Shown: positions 8,911-15,919 of the stretch, piece after piece | Numbering within the stretch: the stretch's first letter is position 1 | How the letters are laid out: each line of letters starts with the position of its first letter | NCBI GenBank assembly: GCA_026645575.1 | Contig: JAPKMW010000053.1 | Coordinates: forward strand, 1-64,000 | Length of the DNA: 64,000 nt | Reading direction: 5' to 3' | Origin: Caldilineaceae bacterium | GTDB taxonomy: Bacteria > Chloroflexota > Anaerolineae > Caldilineales > Caldilineaceae | Translations under genes and position numbers: made by a program | The notes under the pieces: model-generated | The model's input: the letters and a program-made list of their open reading frames with translations, nothing else | Databases searched by the model: none | Told to the model about the DNA's origin: nothing

Positions 8911-9633
8911 GTGGCAAAATTTCTTGATACAACAGGTGTCTCTTATCATCTCCAACAACTGATCAATCAGTCTCAAGATACGCTCATCTTGATTAGCCCC
9001 TATCTGAAAATCAATGAACGGTTGCGTCAGTCTTTGGATGATAAAGACCGTATGAAGATTGATATTCGGGTTGTTTATGGTAAAAACGAGTTGCAACCCG
9101 ACCAAATCAATTGGTTGAAATCTCTCAAATCTGTACGGACGAGTTTTTGTGAAAACTTACATGCCAAGTGTTATCTAAACGAAAGCGAAGCCATTGTTAC
9201 CTCAATGAATTTATATGAATTTTCGCAGGTCAACAACCAGGAGATGGGGATTTATGTCACAAAAACTGATGACCCACGGTTGTACGATGAAATCTACAAC
9301 GAAGCACGACGGCTTATTCGTATTAGTGATGAAGTTCGCTTGTCGGTGGAAAAAATTATCGAAGCGGAAGGCAAGCTATCTGATAAAGGTAACGGCAAAA
9401 AAGCAGAAAATGACAAAAAAGGGGGTTGCATCCGTTGTAAGAAAGAAGTTGCGCTTAATCCTTCTACGCCATACTGCATTGATTGCTATAAAAGTTGGAA
9501 GAAGTATGAAAATTTTGCCTATCAGGAAAAATATTGCCATTTATGCGGCAAAGATAATGCTTCAACGATGAATAAGCCCGTATGTTTTGATTGCTATAAA
9601 GAGCATAAAGAGTTGTTTGCGGCTAAAAATTAG
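8911..9633 (+). CDS. PLD-like nuclease-fold protein with zinc-ribbon tail
   Basis: A 240-residue protein starting at GTG, supported by GGAGG 7 bp upstream. The first ~150 residues resemble phospholipase D-like domains: DTLILISPYLK near the N-terminus and a single HKD-type motif with His84, Lys86, Glu91, Ser98 and Asn100. Single-HKD proteins normally dimerise to form the active site. Residues after ~160 form two CxxC-rich units (CIRCKK...CIDC and CHLCGK...CFDC), consistent with zinc binding. The gene is clearly AT-richer than its neighbours and has no operon partner, which suggests horizontal acquisition. A role in DNA or RNA processing, or defence, is possible; no reaction can be assigned. 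Confidence 0.7.
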   Translation: MAKFLDTTGVSYHLQQLINQSQDTLILISPYLKINERLRQSLDDKDRMKIDIRVVYGKNELQPDQINWLKSLKSVRTSFCENLHAKCYLNESEAIVTSMNLYEFSQVNNQEMGIYVTKTDDPRLYDEIYNEARRLIRISDEVRLSVEKIIEAEGKLSDKGNGKKAENDKKGGCIRCKKEVALNPSTPYCIDCYKSWKKYENFAYQEKYCHLCGKDNASTMNKPVCFDCYKEHKELFAAKN

Positions 9634-9654
9634 GTGTCTGGCAACACATAAACA

Positions 9655-9738
9655 GCCTAACAAAGTGTGCGGCAGAGGCTTGGTTCGTCAAGCCTCTGTG
9701 GGCAGCGCAGCGGCTGCCCATTAACAATCTGGTTAGGT
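9655..9738 (+). repeat. attC-like element with two internal hairpins
   Basis: The segment begins with GCCTAAC (fits the integron R'' consensus RYYYAAC) and ends with GTTAGGT (fits GTTRRRY); these ends are complementary. Between them lie two strong adjacent hairpins, CAGAGGCTTG/CAAGCCTCTG and TGGGCAGC/GCTGCCCA. It starts just after the stop of the AT-rich PLD-like gene, where a cassette attC would be. The internal boxes are less complementary than in well-formed attC sites, and no second site or integrase was seen, so a non-integron cruciform is equally possible. Confidence 0.4.
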
Positions 9739-9845
9739 CGCAAGGTGGTGTCAGTTTCTGGCGGTCTGCCGCCAGGGATGGCGGCGCTCTCAGGCGCGTA
9801 ACATTGTTACTCAGACAGTTTCCGTCCCCCTTGCACATTGCGGCG

Positions 9846-10082
9846 CTACAAGAAAAAATAGATGCAGCATGGGGCGAAAGAAAGTTTTGCGTACGAACCG
9901 TTGATGCTAATTTTATAAGCCTTATCACCGATGACGGTGGCGATCCCTTTGGCGGCTAACTTGGCCTGATTGGCCTGGCTGCGCACCATTGCCACAAAGG
10001 GCAACCCACGGCGCTGGAGTTCCTCGGCCACGACCTGGCCGGTGTTGCCGGTGGCGCCGGTTAACAAAATCGTTGCATTCAT
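9846..10082 (-). pseudogene. Truncated NmrA-like NAD(P)-binding protein
   Basis: The frame starts with MNATILLTGATGNTGQVVAE, a canonical NmrA/atypical-SDR dinucleotide-binding N-terminus (TGATGNTG), and stays family-like to about residue 53 (KGIATVIGD). It then turns into unrelated sequence and stops at 78 codons, whereas the family is usually 280-300 residues. The break near 9920 is next to the region carrying the attC-like element and AT-rich gene, suggesting loss by insertion or deletion. The remnant lies 43 bp downstream of the FAD monooxygenase, so it was probably once in that operon. Confidence 0.65.
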
Positions 10083-10125
10083 GATGCTACCTTCCTATCT
10101 TACAGGCGTTTGCTAAACATGCTTG

Positions 10126-11577
10126 TTAGGCTGGTGTATAGATCGGTTGCTCTTGCACCTGGCTGCGTCGTTTGTTTTGGCTTGCCCCCCGCTGTGGCTT
10201 CAACACTTGCCAGAGGATCTTTGGGTGGAAGAGCGAGGTCGGCGGCTTGAGCATATTCTGCACATGGTAAAAGGCTTCGGCCACGGTCGGGTTGTGCGGC
10301 ATGGTATTTAGCACCTGATCGAGATAGCGCTGCACCAGCCGTGTGATCGGGTCAGGCGTCTGACCGCCTTCGGTTCCCGGCCAGCGCACATCTTGACCGG
10401 TCGCCATCTGCCAGGGGCCGGCAATGACGCCGGCCAGTTCTTTTTGAAAGCGTTGGGCTAAACCGGTGAGATTTTGCCCGCCGGTGCGCCGGCGCTGGGC
10501 CTTGAGACAGGCCTCGAGCGTCTGGCCGGCAATGGCGGCGGTGCTCATGCCCTGACCGTAAACCGGATTAAAGGCATAGACGGCGTCGCCCGTCACCAGG
10601 AAATTTTCCAGATAACGCGGCAGCTTCTCATAGTAGCGCATACGATTTTCGGCACGGCGGTAGCCATAGGGCGCTGTCAACGGTTCGGCATCCTTGATCG
10701 CTTCATAGAAGCGGGGCGAGCGCAAACTGCGGGCAAATTCGAGAAAACCTGCTTCATCGGTCGGCGGATAGTCGCCGGCCACCCCGATGAGCAGGGCGTG
10801 CCAGCGCGGGCCATGTTCGTCCGGTTCCATAGGTAGAATGACGGCACCACGGGGGGTGTGCGGGTGCATCGGCATGATGTACAGTGTCTTCCACGGTTCG
10901 GCAAAGTTGGCCGGTTGGCGATAGATACGGGTGCTGTAGCCGACAAAGGCGTTGACTTTTGTCTCCTCCGGCGGCGTATAGCCCAGTTCAGCCAACCATT
11001 CCGGGGTATGCGAATCGCGACCGCTGGCATCCACCACCAGATCGGCGGTGAGCTGAACCACGGGCGCATCCGGTTGGTGACGGTTGCGCAGCTTTACGCC
11101 GGTCGCACGTTGCGCTTTTTCATCGGTCAGGAGACCCAACACTTCCTGTTCATGACAGAAGCGCACGTTTGGGAAGGCCATCAAGCGCTGTTGGATGGTG
11201 GTTTCTAAGAGCGGGCGGCTACAGACGGTGCTGACCAGCGTCGATTGAAAGGGTTGACACCAGGCGCCATTGATAAAAAAGGCCCACTCTGTGCCAAAAT
11301 TGCCAGTGGTGGCGCCGCCGGCCAACAGTTCCTGGCGGAAACCGGGAAACATCGCTTCGAGAATTTGCTCACCGCGAGCCAGCAGCGCGTGCGGGTGGCG
11401 GGCTTGGGGCGCCCCTTTGCGAAAAGCTGTCGTCACCGATGGTCTGTCGCGCTCGATGATGGTGACTTGGGCAAAGTGTTCGCTTAAGACACGCGCTGTG
11501 GTCAACCCGGCAATACTGCCGCCGATGACAATGGCGTGTTGGTAAGGCATCTGATTCTGCTGTGCTTGCGTATTCAT
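10126..11577 (-). CDS. FAD-dependent monooxygenase (copy 1)
   Basis: A 483-residue flavoprotein of the PHBH/geranylgeranyl-reductase-like FAD superfamily. AIVIGGSIAGLTTARVL at residues 15-31 is the FAD Rossmann motif, followed by VTIIERD. LVVDASGRDS is the central DG-type motif, and VTGDAVYAFNPVYGQGMS is the GD motif binding the FAD ribityl chain. It probably inserts oxygen into, or oxidises, a hydrophobic substrate. GGGA about 9 bp before the ATG supports this start. It is paralogous along its whole length to the gene ending at 17911. The promoter upstream (11663-11717) carries the 21-bp-period direct repeat shared with four other genes. The downstream gene is a truncated NmrA relic. Confidence 0.85.
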   Translation of the reverse strand: MNTQAQQNQMPYQHAIVIGGSIAGLTTARVLSEHFAQVTIIERDRPSVTTAFRKGAPQARHPHALLARGEQILEAMFPGFRQELLAGGATTGNFGTEWAFFINGAWCQPFQSTLVSTVCSRPLLETTIQQRLMAFPNVRFCHEQEVLGLLTDEKAQRATGVKLRNRHQPDAPVVQLTADLVVDASGRDSHTPEWLAELGYTPPEETKVNAFVGYSTRIYRQPANFAEPWKTLYIMPMHPHTPRGAVILPMEPDEHGPRWHALLIGVAGDYPPTDEAGFLEFARSLRSPRFYEAIKDAEPLTAPYGYRRAENRMRYYEKLPRYLENFLVTGDAVYAFNPVYGQGMSTAAIAGQTLEACLKAQRRRTGGQNLTGLAQRFQKELAGVIAGPWQMATGQDVRWPGTEGGQTPDPITRLVQRYLDQVLNTMPHNPTVAEAFYHVQNMLKPPTSLFHPKILWQVLKPQRGASQNKRRSQVQEQPIYTPA

Positions 11578-11662
11578 GACTAATCGTCCCTTTCCATAAT
11601 CAAGATAAGTGTGCTAGATACCGTGGTCTGCTTTGATTACCCCTGCGTTCGTTTCTGTGCTG

Positions 11663-11717
11663 ATTATAAGTTGGGCAGAGATGAAAAAGTTCTCAAGATC
11701 TGGGTAAAATTTATCAA
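11663..11717 (-). promoter_or_regulatory. Repeat-type promoter of FAD monooxygenase 1
   Basis: On the minus strand a TTGATAA heptamer (11711-11717) and a TTGAGAA heptamer (11690-11696) are spaced by exactly 21 bp. A perfect TATAAT (11663-11668) follows after a 22-bp interval. The same geometry recurs at 14049, 21042, 22875 and 23797. Confidence 0.65.
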
Positions 11718-11737
11718 ACGCAATCATACATGATAAC

Positions 11738-11787
11738 AAGAAAGCCCACTCCTGCCAGATGATCGCGCTGGCGGAAGCGGGCTTCTT
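11738..11787 (-). terminator. Intrinsic terminator-like hairpin
   Basis: Near-complementary arms at 11738-11758 and 11768-11787 (AAGAAGCCCGCTTCC... pairing with GGAGTGGGCTTTCTT) lie just downstream of the minus-strand NHL gene. The hairpin is followed on that strand by TTGTTAT. It probably ends the NHL transcript ahead of the FAD monooxygenase promoter. Confidence 0.65.
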
Positions 11788-11850
11788 GATGATGATCTAC
11801 CCCGAAAGTCAGCCGTCCCAGTGGGACGCAACAGCAGGTAGGACGCGGTG

Positions 11851-12846
11851 TTAGGTATACTGGAAGAGGAGGGCGGGGACCAACTTAGTGATGCGCCCAC
11901 CGATAAGCCACTCGGTCACATAGATATTCCCTTGCGCGTCGGCGGCGACGCCATGCGGGCTATTGAATTTGCCGGCATGGATCAGGGCGTCGGCGTGGTT
12001 GGGCCAGCCCGGTAGATCGCAGATGGCTTCGTTTTCACCCAGATAGCCCAGCAGACGATCCTGACCATCCAGAATGGCGACGCGAGCGCGCAATTCGGGG
12101 ATGATGAGCCGCTCACCGCTGACGGCAAAGGCGCAGGGACTGGTTAGGAAATCGGCGCCGAAGACGCGCAGATAGTTGCCTTCCACATCATAGACCTGCA
12201 CCCGCCGGTTGCCCCGGTCGGCAATGTAGAGTTCGGGCTGCGCCTTGCGCGTGTCCATAAAGATACTGTGCGGACATTTGAAGGCGCCGGCTTCACCCTC
12301 TGTGCCGTTGATGCTGTCGATATAGTGACCATGTTTGTCATAGCAATGAATGTAACCGGCGCCGTAGCCATCGGTCACCCAGATGTCGCCGTTGCCGCCG
12401 TGGCGCTCTTCATGGACAGCAACCCAAGTTGGGGCATACTTGCCGTTTTCATAGATCGACAGCGCCGGGCGTTGGAGATTGAGAATTGTGCGACCATCCA
12501 GGGTTGTTTTGACCACCTCACCGGTTTTCGTGTCGGCCAACCAGAGGAAATCCTCGCCCGCTTCGTGGACAAGGGTCAGCCCATGTGCGCCGGGGAAGCG
12601 GTCGCCCCAGGCGTCGATAAAGTCACCTTCCGGGCTGTAGATCACCACCGCCGGGTCGGCTTGATGAAAGAGTACGACCAGCCCTTGTTGGGTGATCGCG
12701 ATGCCGTGGGTGCGACCATCCGCCTGGCCGGTGCAGGTTTGCGGGATGCGCACCCAGTGTTCTGCCCAGGTGTAGCGCACTTTGCTGGGGCCGATAACCG
12801 GTTGGGGTTGGATTGAGAACATAGCGTCACGTACATTGGTATACAT
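11851..12846 (-). CDS. NHL-repeat beta-propeller protein
   Basis: A 331-residue protein made of NHL-like propeller blades: THGIAITQQGLVVLFH, DIWVTDGYGAGYIHCYDK, ELYIADRGNRRVQVYDVEG and SPHGVAADAQGNIYVTEW. The closest broad class is the six-bladed NHL/peptidyl-alpha-hydroxyglycine lyase-like propellers. No signal peptide is visible. Such proteins act as lactonases, lyases or binding scaffolds, and the sequence does not decide between them. It sits inside the oxidative cluster between FAD monooxygenase 1 and the P450 relic, all on the minus strand. The upstream region lacks the clean 21-bp repeat found at neighbouring promoters, so separate control is likely. Confidence 0.75.
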   Translation of the reverse strand: MYTNVRDAMFSIQPQPVIGPSKVRYTWAEHWVRIPQTCTGQADGRTHGIAITQQGLVVLFHQADPAVVIYSPEGDFIDAWGDRFPGAHGLTLVHEAGEDFLWLADTKTGEVVKTTLDGRTILNLQRPALSIYENGKYAPTWVAVHEERHGGNGDIWVTDGYGAGYIHCYDKHGHYIDSINGTEGEAGAFKCPHSIFMDTRKAQPELYIADRGNRRVQVYDVEGNYLRVFGADFLTSPCAFAVSGERLIIPELRARVAILDGQDRLLGYLGENEAICDLPGWPNHADALIHAGKFNSPHGVAADAQGNIYVTEWLIGGRITKLVPALLFQYT

Positions 12847-13167
12847 AGTAGTAGTCCTTTATGAATCATAGATGACCACAATGGTCATGTTGTTTTTTAC
12901 ACTGGTTAGCATACGCTGGAAACGAAAAAGTTTCATGCGCCAAAAGTGTAAGGGTCTGGTTGATTATTCTGTTGGCATCCAGGGACACGCTTACTACTAA
13001 AGTAACAGCGGTGATACTCAGGTAGTTAACACCAGAGCGAACCAAGTTACTGCATCCTCAGTCCGCAGCCGTGTAGTCGTGTAGTCCAGCGTCGGTCTAT
13101 TGCCACCTTGGCACGGTGCGGTCTACTGATATTGGACATTGATTTGTACACTAAGGCCGAATCCCCA
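12847..13167. other. Intergenic interval without a gene
   Basis: Upstream of the NHL gene a possible minus-strand -10 TATGCT lies at about 12910 with ATGAAA 17 bp before it. The nearby GCGCATGAAACTTTTTC is reminiscent of the repeat-type promoters, but no 21-bp partner copy is present. No RNA gene was recognised in the rest. Confidence 0.4.
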
Positions 13168-13408
13168 ATATGGTCATATCGGTAAAGGCTTTGCCCAGTT
13201 CTAGCGGTTGCTTGCTATTGGTCGGCCAGCTTTGCAACGCTGCGGCAATGGCTTCACTCATGAGAGCCGTGAGCGCGGCCAGCCGTTGGCGATGAAACTG
13301 TGGTTGAAACATGTGTCGTCGACGCAACCAGAAGGCCCCTCGCTGACCACCAGCCCATTGCCCAGCAATTCACGGACGATTTACCAGAATTTCCCACCTT
13401 TGGCATAT
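13168..13408 (-). pseudogene. Cytochrome P450 relic
   Basis: About 240 bp are clearly similar at the DNA level to 20460-20700 inside the intact P450 gene; for example GAGCGCGGCCAGCCGTTGGC is shared exactly. The segment corresponds to roughly residues 84-164 of that P450. The reading frame is interrupted, and nothing of the heme-binding region or the N-terminus remains nearby. It is on the same strand as the intact gene and follows the same cluster logic (near a FAD monooxygenase), so it is best read as the remains of a duplicated P450/monooxygenase block. Confidence 0.8.
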
Positions 13409-13509
13409 GTTTGTAGAATAGTCGAAATTTTTGTCAGCATCTTTCCTCTGTAAAATGGGTATCAGACTGTCGAAGTAGCTTGTCGCTGGGGCGCTTGCCA
13501 CGACGAATC

Positions 13510-13962
13510 CTATCCTGGTAGCGTGACGTAACAGGGCAATGTTATCGGCCCGCTGCTGATCAGCTTGTTGTTGCTTTCGTTCGTCTCCGCAACAGTGCGA
13601 TAGAGATCGGCGCGGGCCTCGAAACAAGGGCTGTCGGGCAACTGAAAGTCGCTGACGAAGCCCACCCGGTAGGCTTTTCCCGCATCCAACTGGCGGATGG
13701 CAACGCTGTGGTTGATAGGCGCAGTGGCATAGGGGTTATAGGTCTTCACGGTGACGGTGAACTGTTGAGCCGGGGCATTGCCCTGGTTGACCAGCAGCAG
13801 CACCGGCCCGCCGTGCGCTGACCCAAGCTTGAAGGCTAGATCCGGCAACAACGGGATTGGTTGCGGCTCCGGCGGCGCTTGGTTGGCGTAGGTCGGGATG
13901 GGCAAGACAAGCGCGGCTAACACGCACATGATGACCAACAGTTGACGCGTTTTGCTGTTCAT
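13510..13962 (-). CDS. Secreted CARDB-like protein
   Basis: A 150-residue protein with a Sec signal peptide (charged start, hydrophobic residues ~8-22, cleavage near TYANQ). The mature part resembles one CARDB/adhesion-type Ig-like domain: LLLVNQGNAPAQQFTVTV, then ADLYRTVAETNESNNKL, the typical CARDB ending. Two Cys near the C-terminus could form a disulfide. AAGGAG lies about 11 bp before the ATG. It is divergent from the broken regulator gene, and its promoter contains the 21-bp direct repeat, tying an exported binding protein to the oxidative cluster. Its partner is unknown. Confidence 0.7.
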   Translation of the reverse strand: MNSKTRQLLVIMCVLAALVLPIPTYANQAPPEPQPIPLLPDLAFKLGSAHGGPVLLLVNQGNAPAQQFTVTVKTYNPYATAPINHSVAIRQLDAGKAYRVGFVSDFQLPDSPCFEARADLYRTVAETNESNNKLISSGPITLPCYVTLPG

Positions 13963-14048
13963 AAAAGGTTTCTCCTTGAGATGGAATCGTTCTGTTTATA
14001 CGGTAGCGGACGATTTACCCTTGATGGCTGTTGTCCTCCGCTGTTCGT

Positions 14049-14103
14049 AGGATACCACGGCTGCGGCGCCCATTTTTCTCAATAACTAGCCCAAATTTCT
14101 CAA
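14049..14103 (-). promoter_or_regulatory. Repeat-type promoter of CARDB-like gene
   Basis: On the minus strand TTGAGAA occurs at 14097-14103 and again at 14076-14082, exactly 21 bp apart. After 22 bp comes TATCCT (14049-14054). The element lies between this gene and the divergent XRE/NB-ARC regulator, so it could also affect that gene. Confidence 0.65.
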
Positions 14104-14214
14104 CACGCCGTTTTTCAACGTGACCTTCGCAACGGCTGCTTTGCTGTGGTATCATGGTTGGACAAGCAACGTTTGCACCGCAACATCGCAGCCGTTCACT
14201 TTCCTGGAGGGACG

Positions 14215-15417
14215 ATGCAAGAAGCCCTTTCTTTTGGTCCGTGGTTGAAACAGCGGCGCCGCTTTCTGGATTTAACCCAGAAGGAACTAGCCCAGCGCGC
14301 AGCCTGTTCGCTCTCGACGCTACGCAAGATCGAGGCCGGCGATCTGCTGCCCTCCAAGGAATTGGCGCGCTTGCTGGCAGCGGCGCTTGGGGTGCTGGAC
14401 AAAGAGCAGGATGCCTTTGTCGCCTTTGCTCGTGATGAACGGCGCACAGCCCTGGCCCCGGCGTTTGTTGCGCTGCCATCCCCCACCGTTGCTGGTGGTG
14501 GGGGAACTTCACCGCCCCCTGCCGCCACCGCGCCGCCACCCACCGCGCCACGGCATTACTTGCCTGCCCAACTCACCGCCTTTATCGGGCGTGAGGTCGA
14601 AGTTGTGGCCGTGCAACAGATGCTCGCCAACCCGGCCTGCGCTCTGCTGACTATTGTCGGCCCCGGTGGCATCGGCAAAACGCGCCTGGCGCTGGCCGTC
14701 GCCCAAACCATTTTGGATTCAACGACCGCCGATCTGGGGGATAATCAAAAATTGCGCCCAGGAGGCGCCCACCCAAAGCCAAAATTTGACGACGGCATCT
14801 ACTTTGTCTCCTTCGTCGGCGTCACCGGGCCAGAGTTTATGGTCTCCACCCTGGCCAACGCCATTGGTTTCTCCTTTGCCAGCACCGGCGATCCCAAAAG
14901 TCAACTGCTCAACTATCTGCGCGAGAAAAGCATGTTGGTGGTGCTCGACAATCTGGAACATCTGTTGGAGGGGGTTGATCTGCTGGTTGATCTGTTACAG
15001 GCTGCGCCGGCGGTGAAACTCCTGACCACCGCGCGCGAACGGCTGGCTGTGCAAGGGGAGTGGGTCTTTGACTTGCCGACGCTGGCAACACCGCCGCCGG
15101 ACACAGGGCTGATGGCAGCCACCCCCGTCACCTACCCGGCGGTGACCTTATTTATCGAGCGGGCGCAGCGCACCCGCCAGGACTTTACGCTGGCGCCCCG
15201 CAACGAAGCAGCCGTTGGACAAATTTGCCGATTGGTGGGCGGGATGCCGCTGGCGCTGGAACTGGCCGCCAGTTGGGTGCATATCCTTTCCTGCACCGAG
15301 ATCGCCAGCGAGATCGCCCGCAACCTCGACTTTTTGGCCGTCAATCATCGCAATTTGCCCGAACGCCAACGCAGCGTGCGCGCCACCTTTCGCAGTCAAA
15401 GCGCACTTTATCCCTAA
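14215..15417 (+). CDS. XRE-HTH/NB-ARC regulator, truncated
   Basis: The ATG at 14215 is preceded by GGAGGG (14206-14211); upstream in-frame codons are unlikely to be used. Residues 5-60 form an XRE-type helix-turn-helix (LTQKELAQRAACSLSTLRKIEAG). After a Pro/Ala linker comes an STAND/NB-ARC ATPase with P-loop GPGGIGKT at 149-156, LVVLDNLEHLL as Walker B and GMPLALELAA as the GLPLA-like motif. In homologues, NLPERQRS is followed by a winged helix and several hundred residues of TPR-like repeats. Here the frame runs into RATFRSQSALYP and stops at 400 residues. A family-like C-terminal tail is found immediately after in another frame, so an internal deletion with frameshift is likely. Confidence 0.8.
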   Translation: MQEALSFGPWLKQRRRFLDLTQKELAQRAACSLSTLRKIEAGDLLPSKELARLLAAALGVLDKEQDAFVAFARDERRTALAPAFVALPSPTVAGGGGTSPPPAATAPPPTAPRHYLPAQLTAFIGREVEVVAVQQMLANPACALLTIVGPGGIGKTRLALAVAQTILDSTTADLGDNQKLRPGGAHPKPKFDDGIYFVSFVGVTGPEFMVSTLANAIGFSFASTGDPKSQLLNYLREKSMLVVLDNLEHLLEGVDLLVDLLQAAPAVKLLTTARERLAVQGEWVFDLPTLATPPPDTGLMAATPVTYPAVTLFIERAQRTRQDFTLAPRNEAAVGQICRLVGGMPLALELAASWVHILSCTEIASEIARNLDFLAVNHRNLPERQRSVRATFRSQSALYP

Positions 15418-15655
15418 TATCTTGAATGCGTTGGTGGGGCTTGCCACTGTGCGGGGCAAGGTTGCACCGCACGTACTCAATGCAACGTTGGCGCACTACG
15501 CCCTTGTCCATCCAAACAGCGACCAGGAAACCAGGCAACATGCGGAACGCTTACGCCTATTATTGGCAACAATACTGACACCGCAGCAGATCGAAGCAGC
15601 GCGTACCCAAGCCCAACAGGCAACACTCGAAAGCCTGGTCGCGACCATGAGCTAG
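15405..15655 (+). pseudogene. C-terminal relic of the NB-ARC regulator
   Basis: In a frame different from the upstream regulator, this stretch encodes a sequence like the extreme C-terminus of NB-ARC/TPR regulators: alternating leucine/alanine helices, HYALVHPNSDQETRQHAERL, then TPQQIEAARTQAQQATLE and a stop at 15653-15655. It directly abuts the premature end of the regulator frame, indicating that the central TPR region was deleted and the tail left out of frame. Confidence 0.65.
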
Positions 15656-15806
15656 ATCTGAATCATCATAAGGCGGATGCGTTGCCCCCGGTATTGTACG
15701 AGCAACAACGGCCCCCAAACACCAGCGCCAGGGAGACTTTCATCCCCCGTTTATTTTGGCGCCATCTTGAATGACCAGATATGGCCGTACGACAGGCGGC
15801 GCAAAA

Positions 15807-15839
15807 AGAAGCCCAACTTTGGTTAAAAGTCGGGCTTCT
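15807..15839 (-). terminator. Intrinsic terminator of the beta-helix gene
   Basis: Fourteen-bp arms (15807-15820 and 15826-15839) with one mismatch and a 5-base loop form AGAAGCCCGACTTT/AAAGTTGGGCTTCT on the minus strand, followed by TTTTGC. It lies 80 bp past the stop of the minus-strand beta-helix protein gene. Confidence 0.75.
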
Positions 15840-15919
15840 CGGCAATAACGTCAACAGAAACCGGATTTATGACGTCAGTAGACTGTCGTCTCAGTCAGAC
15901 TTGATCGATCACCGTAGCG

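Noticed and set aside
9623..9928. Minus-strand 101-codon frame over the attC-like region
   Set aside because: It runs through the hairpins and has no protein-like pattern; the region is better explained as structured non-coding DNA.
12880..12960. Possible sixth copy of the 21-bp-repeat promoter upstream of the NHL gene
   Set aside because: ATGAAA and TATGCT are present but 17 bp apart, and the upstream partner heptamer at 21 bp is missing.
13208..13453. Plus-strand short frame at the P450 relic
   Set aside because: The DNA similarity to the intact P450 gene is on the minus strand, so the plus-strand frame is a shadow.
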